From the NCBI GenBank assembly GCA_036927565.1, contig JAYESD010000001.1:50032064-50096063 (forward strand): a stretch of 64,000 bases of DNA, read 5' to 3'. Under the pieces are notes generated by a model that saw nothing but the letters and a program-made list of their open reading frames with translations, searched no databases and was not told where the DNA came from. This document shows, in pieces, positions 23,951-34,429 of the stretch. A program made the position numbers and the translations under genes. Numbering within the stretch: the first letter of the stretch is position 1; each line of letters begins with the position of its first letter. Source of the DNA: Tuctoria greenei (lineage: Eukaryota; Streptophyta; Magnoliopsida; Poales; Poaceae).

Positions 23951-26000
23951 GGCTTCACTGACAGTTTTTTTAATTTGACACAGAAAGGGCCCAGAGCTTA
24001 TATTAAAAAAACATCTGCTCGGTACACGCTCCATACGTTCCATTTGACTTTGACTTGGCGAGCGGACGATGTCGAAATGGAACGTGGCTGAGTCTTGTAC
24101 AACATATTTTTTCAATCGGATGTCTGACTACAATAGCGCGCGTTGCCTCTCGTTGCAACGAGCTCAAATTTCCAAGGTGGGACAAATCGTTCACAGCTTG
24201 TCAAAGTTGCTTGCATGAATTCGTTACAGACACCGGGTATAGGAGTAGTGCGAATGATTACACCGCGCATAGGGGCATTGGGGCAGTGTTACGTTGGGGC
24301 CAGTGGTATATAGATGGTGCCACGATCAGGGAACGATGAATGAAGACACGAGAAGGAAGTACTTGTGGCACCATCTGAGAACGGTATACACTTGCTCTCC
24401 GGTGTGTCGTTAATGGAGATGTTTTTTGATAAATGATAAATTTTTAATTTGACACGCGAAGGTCCCAGCGTATGCGTGAAAAAAATTATGCTTATAAAAT
24501 ACCTCGGTTTGCATCCCTATCGGTTATCGCAACGGCCCGACGTGTCCCATCGGCTTCACTGGCAGTTTTTAAATTTGACGCGGAAATGGCCCAGGGTTTT
24601 ATATAAAAATCATCCACCCCGTACACGCCTCCTACACATTCCGATTGATTGTCTTGTACGACATGTTTTTTCAATCGAATGTCTGACTACAATAGTGTGC
24701 GTTGCCTTATATTCTCGTTGCAACGAGGTCAACTTTTCGAGGTGGGACAAATCGTTCACAGCTTTTCAAAATAGCTCGCATGAATTCGTTACGGACAACG
24801 GGTATAGGAGTAGTGGTAATGATTACACCGCGTATAGGGGCATTGGGCAAGTGTTACGTTGGGGCTAATTGTATATAGATGGTGCCACGATTAGGGAATG
24901 GCGATTGAAGACACGAGAAGGAAGTACGTGTGGCACCATCTGAGAGCGGTTTGCACTTGCTCTCCGGTGCGTCGTTAACGGAGATGTTTTTTGATAAATG
25001 GAGAAATTTTTATTTTGACACGCAAAGGGCCCGACGTATGTGGGGAAAAATTATGCTTATAAAAAACCGCGGTTTGCATCCCTCTCGGTTATCGCAACGG
25101 CTCGACGTGTCCCATCGGCTTCACTGGCAGTTTTTTAATTTGACACGAAAATGGCGCAGGGCTTTATCTAAAAAACATCTGCCCCATACACGCCTCCTAC
25201 ACATCCCTTTTGATTTCGACTGGGCGAGCGAACGATGTCAAACAGAGCTCGTCATGTCAAATCGAACGGAGCGTGCCGAAATCTTGTACGACATCTTTTC
25301 TCAATCGAATGTCTTACTACAATAGTGCGCGTTGCCTTATATTCTCGCTGCAATGAGCTCAACATTCCAAGGTGGGACAAATCGTTCACAGCTTGTCAAA
25401 ATCGCTCGCACACATTTGTTATGGACACTGGGTATAGGAGTAGTGGTAATGATTACACCGTGTATAGGGGCATTGGGCCAGTGTTACGTTGGGGCCAGTG
25501 GTATATAGATGGTGACACGATCAGGGAACGGCAATTGAAGACACGAGACGGATGTACGTGTGGCACCATCTGAGAACGATATGCACTTGCTCTCCGGTGC
25601 GTCGTTAAAGGAGATGTTTTTCGATAAAAGGAGAAAGTTTTAATTTGACACGCGTAGGGCCCAACTTATGCAGGGAAAAATTATGCTTATAAAAAACCAC
25701 GGTTTGCGTGGCAGTATATTAATTTCACACGGACAAGGGCCCAGGGCTTTATCTAAAAAACATCTGCCCCATACACGCCTCCTACACATTCCTTTCGACT
25801 TCGATCGGGCGACGACCGGGCGAGCGGCCGATGTCGAACGGAGCGTGCAGAAAACTTGTATGACATATTTTCTCAATTAGATGTCTGGCTACAATAGCGT
25901 GTGTTGCCTTATATTCTCTTTGCAACGAGCTCAACTTTGCAAGGTGGGACAGATCGTTCACAGCTTGTCAAAATCGCTCGCACGAATTCGTTACCGACAC
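23951..26000. repeat. Degenerate tandem array, ~580 bp unit, about 3.5 copies
   Basis: Units start near 23951, 24552, 25117 and 25709 with GGCTTCACTGGCAGTTTTT or a decayed form. Each runs through GGGCCCAGGGCTTTAT, CATCTGCCCCATACACGCCTC, GGTGGGACAAATCGTTCACAG, GGAGTAGTGGTAATGATTAC and GGCACCATCTGAGAACG to a CGGTTATCGCAACGG block. Unit lengths differ by small indels; unit 2 lacks a stretch and unit 4 stops near 26000. ORFs inside (up to 139 codons) shift frame between units and are not genes. No known satellite family is recognised. Confidence 0.85.
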
Positions 26001-26348
26001 CATGCGCGGGAGCAGAAGTAGGGAATATGGCAGGTGACCAGTGCACAACCTGGGCCCAGGTGGTGCATAGATTGCATGTGACGAGGATACAATTCCTGGA
26101 ATTAATCCTGGCGTTATCCCTGTCATGTCCGACCGTCATACGACCTCGTTCGTTCATGTGCACACACGTCACAATCATACAACTGCTTCATTTGTCCATT
26201 CATGTGGACACATGTCACAAATGTGGAACGGTATGCACAGCGTTGGATATGCATACCGTATACATAAGTTTTTTCCTCGTTTGGGTAGGAGTGATTCCAC
26301 ATCAATCTAAGTGGTTGTGAGAGTGTCCGGCCATCATACGACCTGGCG
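26001..26348. other. Intergenic stretch with short local repeats
   Basis: The phrase CCGACCGTCATACGACCT near 26128 returns as CCGGCCATCATACGACCT near 26328. ACACACGTCAC/ACACATGTCAC repeats occur between. No gene was seen. Confidence 0.5.
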
Positions 26349-26446
26349 TAATAAATATTTTTGAATCTGATATACTCCTCTTTTTAATTCTTATCGTTAT
26401 GACCACAAGTTGCATTGTCTCAACCAAACACCACGTACAACAACAA
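26349..26446 (+). repeat. ~100 bp segment repeated in inverted orientation at 34132-34236
   Basis: Contains TTTTGAATCTGATATACTC, ATTCTTATCGTTATGACCAC and CACCACGTACAACAACAA. The reverse complement is at 34132-34236 with few changes. Confidence 0.8.
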
Positions 26447-26582
26447 TTACTTAGCGGAATTGGTAACTGGCCAATTAAAATGGAAGTCAGCTATCTCACT
26501 GTTCACAGATTGAAATGCACACCATCCTTTTTATTCTTCCTTTTCTCTATCCATAACCATGAGACTGTTGAGTTCCATCTTC

Positions 26583-27218
26583 ACCGGCACGTATGTACGG
26601 TCCTGGTGTGCTGGTGTACCTTAAACCCCGTCGTGCGTCCCTAGTGGTGGTTGGAAGATCCCTGCAGGTATGTTCGGATTCCTGTCCTCCAACTCCATCT
26701 AGGTTTCCGATGATGCATGTGGTTCACCACCAGACAAACCAGCAAAGCCTCGGTGATGAGTGACATGCAAGTTTCTTGATGAAAAACTGACTGCGGGGGC
26801 CTCCCGCTCTGTCCCCCCATGCGTCATCCCGTTGATGTGTCAAAATGTTATTGGTCCCTTTATTAATTCTTAGTTTAACTACCATACCTTCACAACAAAT
26901 AAGATGATGACACGTCAGTGGGAGTACGCATGGGAGTACAAATGGGAGGAGGCAAGCGGGCAGCATGCAAGTTTTTTGTTGAAAAATTGACTGCGGAGCT
27001 TTGTTGGTTTTTCATCAAAAAACTTGCATGCCGCTCAACACCCCGGCTTTGTTGGTTTTTCTGGTGGTGAATCGCCTACGTCATGGGAAACCTAGAGATG
27101 GAGTAGGAGGACATCAGAACATACCCGTAAGGCTCTTCCCAACAACCACCGAGGACGGACGACGCAGGGTTAAGGTACACCAGCACACCCGTACCGTACG
27201 TGTACCCGGCCAGTCGTG
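26583..27218. repeat. Long imperfect inverted repeat (~215 bp arms)
   Basis: The left arm 26583-26800 and the right arm about 27003-27218 are reverse complements: CACCGGCACGTATGTACGG pairs with CCGTACCGTACGTGTACCCGG, and GACATGCAAGTTTCTTGATG pairs with CATCAAAAAACTTGCATGCC. The ~200 base centre holds another partial copy (26951-26999) of the inner part. No transposase ends or target duplication were resolved. Confidence 0.75.
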
Positions 27219-27511
27219 TTCTAGTTTCCTTCGAACCTCTGGGAGAAGAAAGCGGAAGCATGCAGGGAACGATTACTGGTCTCGAGACTATTCTGTATGG
27301 AGAATGTTTGTTGTGTATTCATCAGGGAACACATATACACTTTATATAGGCTAGATAGTGTAGTGTGAAACCAAAACTAAACCCTTTCGCACTACACAGA
27401 TTCAAAAGCTAGCGTTAATGACTAAACGTAGGCCAACACAGTCAAACAATGACGTTAGACCAACACAGTCAACAATGACTGTTACATGTGTGTGTGCTTA
27501 TCCTTTCTACA
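27219..27511. other. Intergenic stretch with a ~30 bp doublet
   Basis: Two neighbouring copies of CCAACACAGTCAA(A)CAATGAC lie at about 27430-27482. Otherwise nothing was recognised. Confidence 0.5.
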
Positions 27512-27990
27512 GGCTGGTGGTGAACCGTCTGCGTCATCGAAAACCTAGATGGAGTTGGAGGACATGAATCTTAGCATACCTGCCTGGACCAGGATCGCCT
27601 GACGTAGCGACATTTTACTGCATGCGTGCAGTAAAGACTGCATCCACCATTTTACTATCGAGGACATTAGCGAGGGTTCCGATGCTTTCATTTTGTAAAC
27701 ATGACAAGAACTCAAGAGTTTTTATTTTCATTGCCTCTTGTCTGCATCAGCATGAAGTACAATCTTGTTTTTTTCCGCCTAGAGCATGATGTGTCGTATA
27801 GATGGACCGCAATAATTAATCAGAAAATGCCATATTTAAAAAGACTTCTGAAAATAGGATGCACTAAAATTCACTACGTCAGGTGATCCTGGTCTGCATG
27901 CAAGGTCTTCCCAACAACCACTGGGGACGACGCACGACAGGGGTTAAGGTGCACCGGCACACCGACCCGGACTGTAAGTGTACCCGACCA
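27512..27990 (+). repeat. Third copy of the inverted-repeat arm, interrupted by a MITE
   Basis: GGTGGTGAACCGTCTGCGTCATC, read here in parts, through GAGGACATGAATC and, after the insertion, TCTTCCCAACAACCAC to GTGTACCCGACCAG repeats the arm at 27060-27215. The copy is split at about 27580-27895 by a terminal-inverted-repeat element. Confidence 0.75.
27581..27894. mobile_element. MITE-like element with ~38 bp inverted ends
   Basis: The left end ACCAGGATCGCCTGACGTAG and the right end (reverse complement) ACCAGGATCACCTGACGTAG pair. It interrupts a repeat copy that is continuous elsewhere, which supports insertion. Target duplication and superfamily are unresolved. Confidence 0.65.
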
Positions 27991-28030
27991 GCCCCGTAGC
28001 TTTGTTTTATATTTTATTCCCTAGGCTCAA

Positions 28031-28186
28031 AGATTTTCATCCGTTGGATCTATACATCCTATGGTTATTACATCTTTTCATTTAACCCCTTCCACCACCA
28101 CCACCTCTCCTCCACCTTGTGGAGGGGTTTAAATAAAAAGATTCAACGACCGTAATATAGATCGATCAAACGGTTGAAGATGGTTG
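28031..28186. repeat. Imperfect inverted repeat, possible MITE
   Basis: The left arm AGATTTTCATCCGTTGGATC..CTTTTCATTTAACCCC and the right arm GGGGTTTAAATAAAAAG..CAAACGGTTGAAGAT are imperfect reverse complements around a CCACCACCACC-rich centre. Confidence 0.5.
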
Positions 28187-28348
28187 ATTGCACGATTGCA
28201 CCAAACATCTGATTACATTCTAGTTCAACCCAACTTTAAAACAGGAAATCTTTTGACGCTGATTAATCCAGTCGTGATGTTTTTCTCTTCTTGTTTTTGT
28301 GATGCTTTATTTTTTCTTGTTTTGTGATGCTGATCTTCATGTTTTGTA

Positions 28349-28454
28349 CTTCCTCATTCCCATATTACTTGTCGTTAATAATTAGGAAAGTTTTATATTT
28401 CAAATATGAACTAAAAAACTTATTCTAACGACAAGTAATATAGGTAAGAGGCTC
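28349..28454. mobile_element. Stowaway-like MITE (106 bp)
   Basis: Inverted ends CTTCCTCATTCCCATATTAC and (reverse complement of the right end) GAGCCTCTTACCTATATTAC both continue into TTGTCGTTA. TA dinucleotides flank at 28347-28348 and 28455-28456. Confidence 0.7.
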
Positions 28455-28579
28455 TAATGTTTTATGATAATGAACTCAATGTTGTTCGTCTGTTCCATCT
28501 GTTATTATGTTTTCTATCTGCTGTTTAGTGAATTATCTGTTCTATCTGTATTCTCTGTTAATGAACAACCCTCCACACC

Positions 28580-29249
28580 GCCGGTGGCTTGTAAAGTTGC
28601 ATGTACGATACTTTAGCCACTGGGGGTGCTAGGAGATCGCCCGCAGCGGGGCCTGCAAAGCGGTCTGTAAACTAGTAGTATACGGTACTAACATGTAGCA
28701 ATGACTGGAAAGAAAAGTGGAGACAATCAACAGAGAGAAAAGAAAAGAAAGGACGAGAAAAATGTTAGAAAAAAGATAGGTAGAACTCCAATGTACCACT
28801 GGCCTATGCCCCTATACATGGTGTAATCATTACCACTACTCCTATACGCGGCCAAAAGCTATTACCACTGCTTCAAGGAAAGTGTTGTGGACTAGGTGTG
28901 CTGATTAGTTTAATTTGTGTTTATTGGGGATTATGTAACAGCTAGTTCTGTCGATTAGCGATGACATGAATGAAAAGTGGAGACAATGAACAGAGAGAAG
29001 GGAACACTGATTTCCATTGTTCCAAACTACTGTATCATTGAATGTATTCATTTCCGGAAGAATCCATTTCTTTAAACTGTCCTATGAGTTTCTTTTGATG
29101 CAAACGGGGCTAAACAAAAGACGAGCGCGCATAGGGGAAACACAACAAGTGCAACATTCATCAGAGACGAGCGGGCGTAGGGGAAACACATATACTACAA
29201 GTCTATTTTATATACCCCTTTTGTTCTCTTTTAATTGGCGTTGGGAGAA
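28580..29249. other. Intergenic stretch with blocks duplicated beyond the F-box pseudogene
   Basis: 28632-28670 (GGAGATCGCCCGCAGCGGGG and on) recurs at 30359-30397. 29053-29112 (CCGGAAGAATCCATTTC..TTTTGATGCAAA) recurs at 30242-30300. 28793-28852 is a reverse-complement fragment of the ~580 bp array unit. No gene was seen. Confidence 0.7.
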
Positions 29250-30024
29250 CTAGGGGTGCATCCAAACGGGAATGGAGGGAATATAACCCATAGAGTACAA
29301 CGCCTGACGGCAGAACAGGTCATGCTCGTGCTTAATCCTATAGTTCTCAGTACAGAAGACTCTCCACTCCTCCCACGTAGGCCTGCCGCAGCGGGCAGTT
29401 CCCTGGTTCCCCCCTATTGAGTAGCTACAAGCGTCATCATCAATGTTGGGCACCGCCACCGGTGGCGCTTCCGGACGAGGCCAACCCAGGAACCTCCAAA
29501 CGACGCCATCGATACTATTCATGGATTCATGCCGACACCGGCAGCACTCCTTGTTGGTCCACTTCATCATGATGGACCCGGGCGCGTTGTAGCTGATGTG
29601 TGACTCACCTTCGACCTGCCGGATATACTTGAAGGCATCACAGGCACCGCGGTCGGCGTCGTAGCGGAGCATGACGAGGACATAGGCCGCCACCATGTGG
29701 CCATTCGCGGTCGCCCGGGCAAGGAACTGGGTGCCCGGTAGCACGCGACCATGCAGGAAGACGAGGTCAATCCCGATGACTTAGCACGCATGAGGGTTGT
29801 CGACGATTGCTAGGCGCTCCATGAGGCGGTCGTAGCTACAGTTAAGCTTCCAGATGATCTCCCACTCCAGCGCCATGCGCCTGCCCACGGCGCGATCCTG
29901 ACATGCCGCGTGCATGGCTTTGCAGGTGGCGCTTACTGGAGAGGTTGTCCATGGGCTGCGGGGTGGTTGCGGCGACCCACCCCGCAATCAGGACCGCAAT
30001 ATCGTGCGGCAAGGGGAACCCCAT
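29250..30024 (-). pseudogene. F-box-like protein pseudogene
   Basis: Reads on the minus strand from MGFPLPHDIAVLIAGWVAAT, an F-box-like start (LP.DI...I...VA). A frameshift follows near 29940. The next frame has ATCKAMHAACQDRAVGRRMA and WKLNCSYDRLMERLAIVDNP, then a TAA at about 29781-29783 within what should be a continuous HAC..VIGIDLVFLHG stretch. The C-terminal part runs from MLPGTQFLARATANGHMVAA through a Cys-rich segment (NKECCRCRHES) to the stop at 29250. The layout resembles grass relatives of Arabidopsis At1g67623-type F-box proteins, which act as substrate adaptors of SCF ubiquitin ligases; that assignment is from memory of the family. One frameshift and one stop make it a pseudogene. 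It lies between duplicated blocks at 28632/30359 and 29053/30242. Confidence 0.65.
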
Positions 30025-30403
30025 GGGCTTCGAAGGGAACCAATGAGGGCGCGCGCGACGGAGACAAAGAGGAAGAGTATGTGCTAAGAAGAGGATGGCC
30101 TGTGTGCGTTGCGGAGAAGAGGATGGTGTGTATTTATTAGTACGCGCGGAGAAGACGATAAGATGCGCGCAGTGATGGTTATGGCTTCTAAAGTGCACCG
30201 ATTGGAATGCTACTTGCAAAACTCATATGAATGTCTTTCCCTTCCGAAAGATTCCATTCATTTAAACTGTGCCATGAGTTTCCTTTGATGCAAAGTGGGG
30301 TTATAGCTTCTAAAGTGCAGTTGTATGCTACTTTAGCCCCTGGAGTTGTCAGCAGGCAGGAGATCGCCCGCAGCGGGGCCTGCAAAGCGGTCCGTAAAAA
30401 GTA

Positions 30404-31708
30404 CTCCTCCCTCCGTCCCAATTCAACTCTATTTTTAGCTTTGGTCAAACTTACATTTGACCAATGATTTCTTGCCTGGTCCTTATCTTGATGATCAAGG
30501 TCCTCCGCCTGCTGCCCCAGATAACTTGGGGTAGAATGATCCTGGCGACCAGAATGAAGTGTCTGATATGTTGTCCACGGCGCAAGGTTATTCAACACAA
30601 GCAATAGTTAGCATATCCTAATCTTTCTCCTCATATATAGTGTGTTAACTAACTTTTCGGCCCCAAATGATCTAGAAAAATTACTTCAGATTTGATGATG
30701 CCATAAACTAATGACTGCTCAAAACAATGACGGTGCTCATCAAGCTCGCAAGCTCAACTTCATTCATCCTCAAACTAGCTAATTATTTTGGATGGATTTA
30801 CGTTAGGGGTGTGCATTCGGTCTACCCGATATTTCGGTTCGGGTATTTTGGTCTTTTTCAAAATTCGGTTTCTTGAAATCACTACCCGAATTGTTGTAAT
30901 AATATTAGGTACCCGAACATTTTGGATACCGAAATTCCGGTTCGGTCTTTGGTCCTACGCGATATATCCGAATTATATATTATATCCATGTCCTGTTTGC
31001 AGAAACTTAATATGATTGATAAATTTAATCCCATGAGGTAACTTATTATAATTTGACAAATGAAAAATCAAAAATAAACGTTTAAATCCAACAACTTCAC
31101 ACATCACAACTTGAAAATAAAATATCTAAATTTGAATTGTTCATAGTTTACCATGCATAATTTAACTTATTATTTGATGGACCAACTATTCGGTTATTTC
31201 AGTTACCCGAGAGTGGTACTCGAACCCGAAATTTATTTTTCGGTTATTTATATATGCTACCTGAAAAGTACCTGATACCCGATATTTCAGTATTTGTGGT
31301 TCCAGTCTCGGTTTTTCCGGTTTCGGTTTTTTGGTCTCGTTTTTTTTTGCCCACCCCTAATTTACGCAGAAGCATGTGGGATATACATATTTCTCCTCCA
31401 TGTTTTTTTGCAAAACTATCAAGTGATATATCCTATGTGCATATAACATATGTAAAAATAATGTAAAATATAAAACATTTTCAATGGGAAGTCTTAGGTT
31501 TTGTCAAATCTATCTTTGATCAATGATTTACGTAGTTTTGATCTGTTTTAACAATACAAGAATTGTACTTTTAGATTCACCATGAAAATATTTCAATAAT
31601 ATACAATCTAGTACTACATGTTATTGAAGTTAATAAATTCCATATAAATCAGTGGTGAAAGGTAAGTTCGACCAAAATAGAAATAGAGTTGAGTTGGGTC
31701 GGAGGAAG
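30404..31708. mobile_element. Stowaway-like MITE, enlarged by internal insertions
   Basis: The left end CTCCTCCCTCCGTCCCAATTC and the right end (reverse complement) CTTCCTCCGACCCAACTCAAC pair and are flanked by TA. Normal Stowaways are a few hundred bases; this span contains unrelated sequence plus an hAT-type element. Partial repetition of TTGACCAATGATTT near 30457 and TTGATCAATGATTT near 31518 suggests either an internal insertion or two overlapping Stowaways. Confidence 0.55.
30804..31359. mobile_element. hAT-type non-autonomous element (556 bp)
   Basis: Ends TAGGGGTG..CACCCCTA. 8-base flanks ATTTACGT (30796-30803) and ATTTACGC (31360-31367) differ at one base and fit the hAT target duplication. 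The interior has scattered TTCGGTTCGGGTA and ACCCGA motifs and no ORF of note. Confidence 0.75.
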
Positions 31709-31735
31709 TATTATACATTGCTTTTTGACGCATAA

Positions 31736-32230
31736 GAGCATCTCCAACCCCTTTCTTATTTTTGGTTTGCTATTCTTTCAAATGACAAATATGCTATCCA
31801 CATTTAGCATCTCATTCCATGAGCATCTCCAACTCGTTTGCTATATAATGTGCTATATTAAAATTTTTCATATTTTATTAGTATATAATAATTATTTTAA
31901 AATTCAAATAACATTGTTGCAATGGCTATATTGTAACGGTTGTATTTATAACGGCTATTTTTCAATGGTTATATTTCTAACGACTATTTTTCAACAAATG
32001 TATTTCTAACGGCTAATTTTCAACGACTATTTTGCAACAGAACGACGATAATGTACCGGAAATCGGAAATAGCAAACCGGATAGCATTTGCTACTAGTAG
32101 CACACCGAGAGCTCCATATAGCAAATGGCTAAAAGTAGCAATCCTAATAGCTAACCGGTTGGGGATTTTTGCTCTAGATTTTCTAAATAATAGGATATCT
32201 CATCATATAGCTAATGGGTTGGAGATGCTC
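31736..32230. mobile_element. Tourist-like (PIF/Harbinger) MITE (495 bp)
   Basis: Ends GAGCATCTCCAACC..GGTTGGAGATGCTC with TAA at 31733-31735 and 32231-32233. A second copy of GAGCATCTCCAAC lies inside near 31821. The interior is AT-rich and non-coding. Confidence 0.8.
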
Positions 32231-32510
32231 TAAGGTTTGGTCCTTGAAGCCGTAGCCATTTGTACAGGCGACTGATGCTACCGAGCGCATCGAGCTTACA
32301 TGCGCGCCAGTCACCGGGGCACATTAAATGCCTGCAGCGCATGCGCATATTTGAATTTAATTGGAACCGCTCCGCGTACCATCACCACTACTGCGCGTGT
32401 CGAGAGACGAACAGCCAGGCTGCTACTACACTATAAGATCACCCGGGCACACCATCATCTTCTCCGCACAGCCACTCTTCCTCTCTTCCCAAAACCACGC
32501 CAAGAACACC

Positions 32511-32906
32511 ATTGCTGACAAGAAAACACTGCCGCCAAGCCCGCCGAAGGACGCCAGGAAGTGTCCCCGACCCGACTCCCCCCTGGACAAGGAGTGGGCT
32601 CTCCAGAAAATGGCGCGCAATGTATTTGACAATACATCGCGCTCCATGTGTCGCCTTGGGCTTGGTCCCCTTCCAGAGTATGCTGCAACGGGGACTACGG
32701 GCCACTACGTCTTCGGCATGACGCACTTGGCCGGTCGCCTCGACGACCTCTGGGAGACGCTGGCGGACGAGCTCGGCGTTGCTAGCCTCGACATCCTAGT
32801 GGCAGCGATGTCCAAGAAACTGGGCTTCCCGTCTCCGCTGCGAGAGGCGCCCCCGCCCAGCCAGGAGCCCAAGGAGGAGGAGAAGGAGAAGGAGACGAAG
32901 AAGTAG
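32511..32906 (+). CDS. Hypothetical protein, copy 1 (start codon uncertain)
   Basis: Not a family I recognise. The core reads ALQKMARNVFDNTSRSMCRL, LGPLPEYAAT, GHYVFGMTHLAGRLDDLWET and ends in a Glu/Lys-rich tail (EPKEEEKEKETKK). It aligns with copy 2 (ALDKMAHDVFHNTSQSCHRL, YYIFGLGFVATRLDCHYET). Copy 2 begins with an ATG; at the comparable place here the in-frame codon at 32511 is ATT, and the first in-frame ATG is 32610, which would give 98 residues and cut into the conserved core. So the start may be lost. A TATA-like CTATAAGATC lies near 32431, matching CTATAAAGTC before copy 2. No introns were seen. Confidence 0.5.
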   Translation: MADKKTLPPSPPKDARKCPRPDSPLDKEWALQKMARNVFDNTSRSMCRLGLGPLPEYAATGTTGHYVFGMTHLAGRLDDLWETLADELGVASLDILVAAMSKKLGFPSPLREAPPPSQEPKEEEKEKETKK

Positions 32907-34131
32907 GTGGACCGAGGTGGAGGAGAAGTAGTTTTTTTTCTTGTTCTTAGTTGTGTTGTTTTTCTTTTCTTGTTTGTAGTTTGTGTTTTTCTTTTTTCTT
33001 GTTTGTAATGTATCGTCTTAAGGTAGTGAACTTTATTTTTCTGTTCATTGGTGCGCAAAAATAGTTTAATGTTGTTGTTCTAATGATAAACTAGTGGACT
33101 ATTTATCTCTTTTATATTTTAGAATGGAATGTATTTCCACACTTCCAACTCTACTGAGCTGGAGATCCAGAAAGTGACTACTACTTAGTTTATCTAACAG
33201 GACCAGCTGGGAAAAGCCCACTCTCTATGTTCAAACCCAGCGCGGATCCATCATAATGAGCAATCAAACAGCAAAGCACGTAGTAAATCACAAAAACGCA
33301 ACAACAGTTTCTGGACTACGTATCAACTTTAGCCCAGATTAAATGCTCGTGCACGTCATTGCAAAAGGGTGGAGACAAAAAAGACTTGATTCGGATGGCT
33401 TGCAAAAACAAACTAGAAGTCACGATCATCGAAATTTTTGCCCGATTTGGATTGAGTCTTAGTTATAGACTTCAATAATAATAAAATGTATCGGGTATTT
33501 TACATTCACAAGTTTGTCATAAAATGTATCGGGTGTCTTACTTTCACTAGTGTGTCGGTTTGAGTCTTTTGTTGTTGATATTTACAACTTTTGTGTACCA
33601 GTGTGGCCGTACTGTACAATATAATCGCATGCCTTGCACAATACAATACAATATAATTTCCAACCATGTTGTACTCCTCCTTTCGAAGAAACAACAGCCG
33701 TAGGCGCTAGCCGCTTTTAGGAACAAATGAACACACTTGTGAAAACACGTACGCCACATCCAATCCTCAACATCATCAAATTCAACAAGGGGAGCAACGT
33801 CTCTCCACGACGTTCCGCCTGGTGTTGCACACACGACTCTCGCCTCATGCCGGCCACATATCCTGATCCAACTTGACAACTTCAAATAAAGGAGACCTAG
33901 AAGATTGGTGGAAAATATTATGAACTTATAAGAAAAAGGGGAAGAAGAAAAAGGATGGCACGCGTTTCGATACATGAACCGTGACACTGCTAACATCCAT
34001 CTTCATTGGCCAGTTCCCAATTCCGCTTATCTCTCCAGCATGCATTCACACTATCTACTCTCTGGTGAGTGGACCAAGTGTATCCCGTGGCCGACCCGGC
34101 ATACCTAGTGGGTGGGCCCCTGAGAAATGTT
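32907..34131. other. Intergenic stretch
   Basis: Pyrimidine-rich (TTTTTCTTG)n-like sequence follows copy 1. A ~45 bp doublet around ATAAAATGTATCGGGT lies at 33480-33558. 33669-33780 is a direct repeat of 35670-35790 (GAACAAATGAACACACTTG, AAAACACGTACGCCACATCC). No gene was seen. Confidence 0.6.
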
Positions 34132-34236
34132 GTTGTTGTTGTACGTGGTGTTAGGTTGAGACAATGCAACTTGTGGTCATAACGATAAGAATTAAAAATT
34201 AGAAAGAGTATATCAGATTCAAAAATCTTCATTACT
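34132..34236 (-). repeat. Inverted copy of the segment at 26349-26446
   Basis: Reverse complement of the earlier segment, with TTGTTGTACGTGGTG, GTGGTCATAACGATAAGAAT and GAGTATATCAGATTCAAAA. Confidence 0.8.
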
Positions 34237-34429
34237 CTCATTACTGCGGGCTCGGGCCCGTCAAATTTGGAAACTCCTCCGCTCATATCATAACTGCATT
34301 AGTTCTATATCCAGGCCCATTTCCAATTAAAATCCAAACTAAAGCTGTAGACGAAGGTTTTGCACAAGAGAGAAGTAGCGCTGCGCCGTTGCATACGGCA
34401 ACTGTAGGGACGACAAGGAGAGAGATCCA

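Noticed and set aside
23951..26000. Possible CRISPR-like array
   Set aside because: Units are ~580 bp and contiguous without short repeats and unique spacers; plant nuclear DNA.
24449..26320. ORFs of 110-139 codons in the tandem array and just beyond
   Set aside because: They change frame from unit to unit and end at different places; the repeats are conserved as DNA, not as protein.
32361..32510. N-terminal extension of hypothetical copy 1
   Set aside because: The frame opens at TTG, not ATG, overlaps the likely TATA/leader region, and has no counterpart in copy 2.
33477..33558. Possible microsatellite or regulatory doublet around AAAATGTATCGGGT
   Set aside because: Only two imperfect copies; noted in the intergenic entry but not enough for a separate claim.
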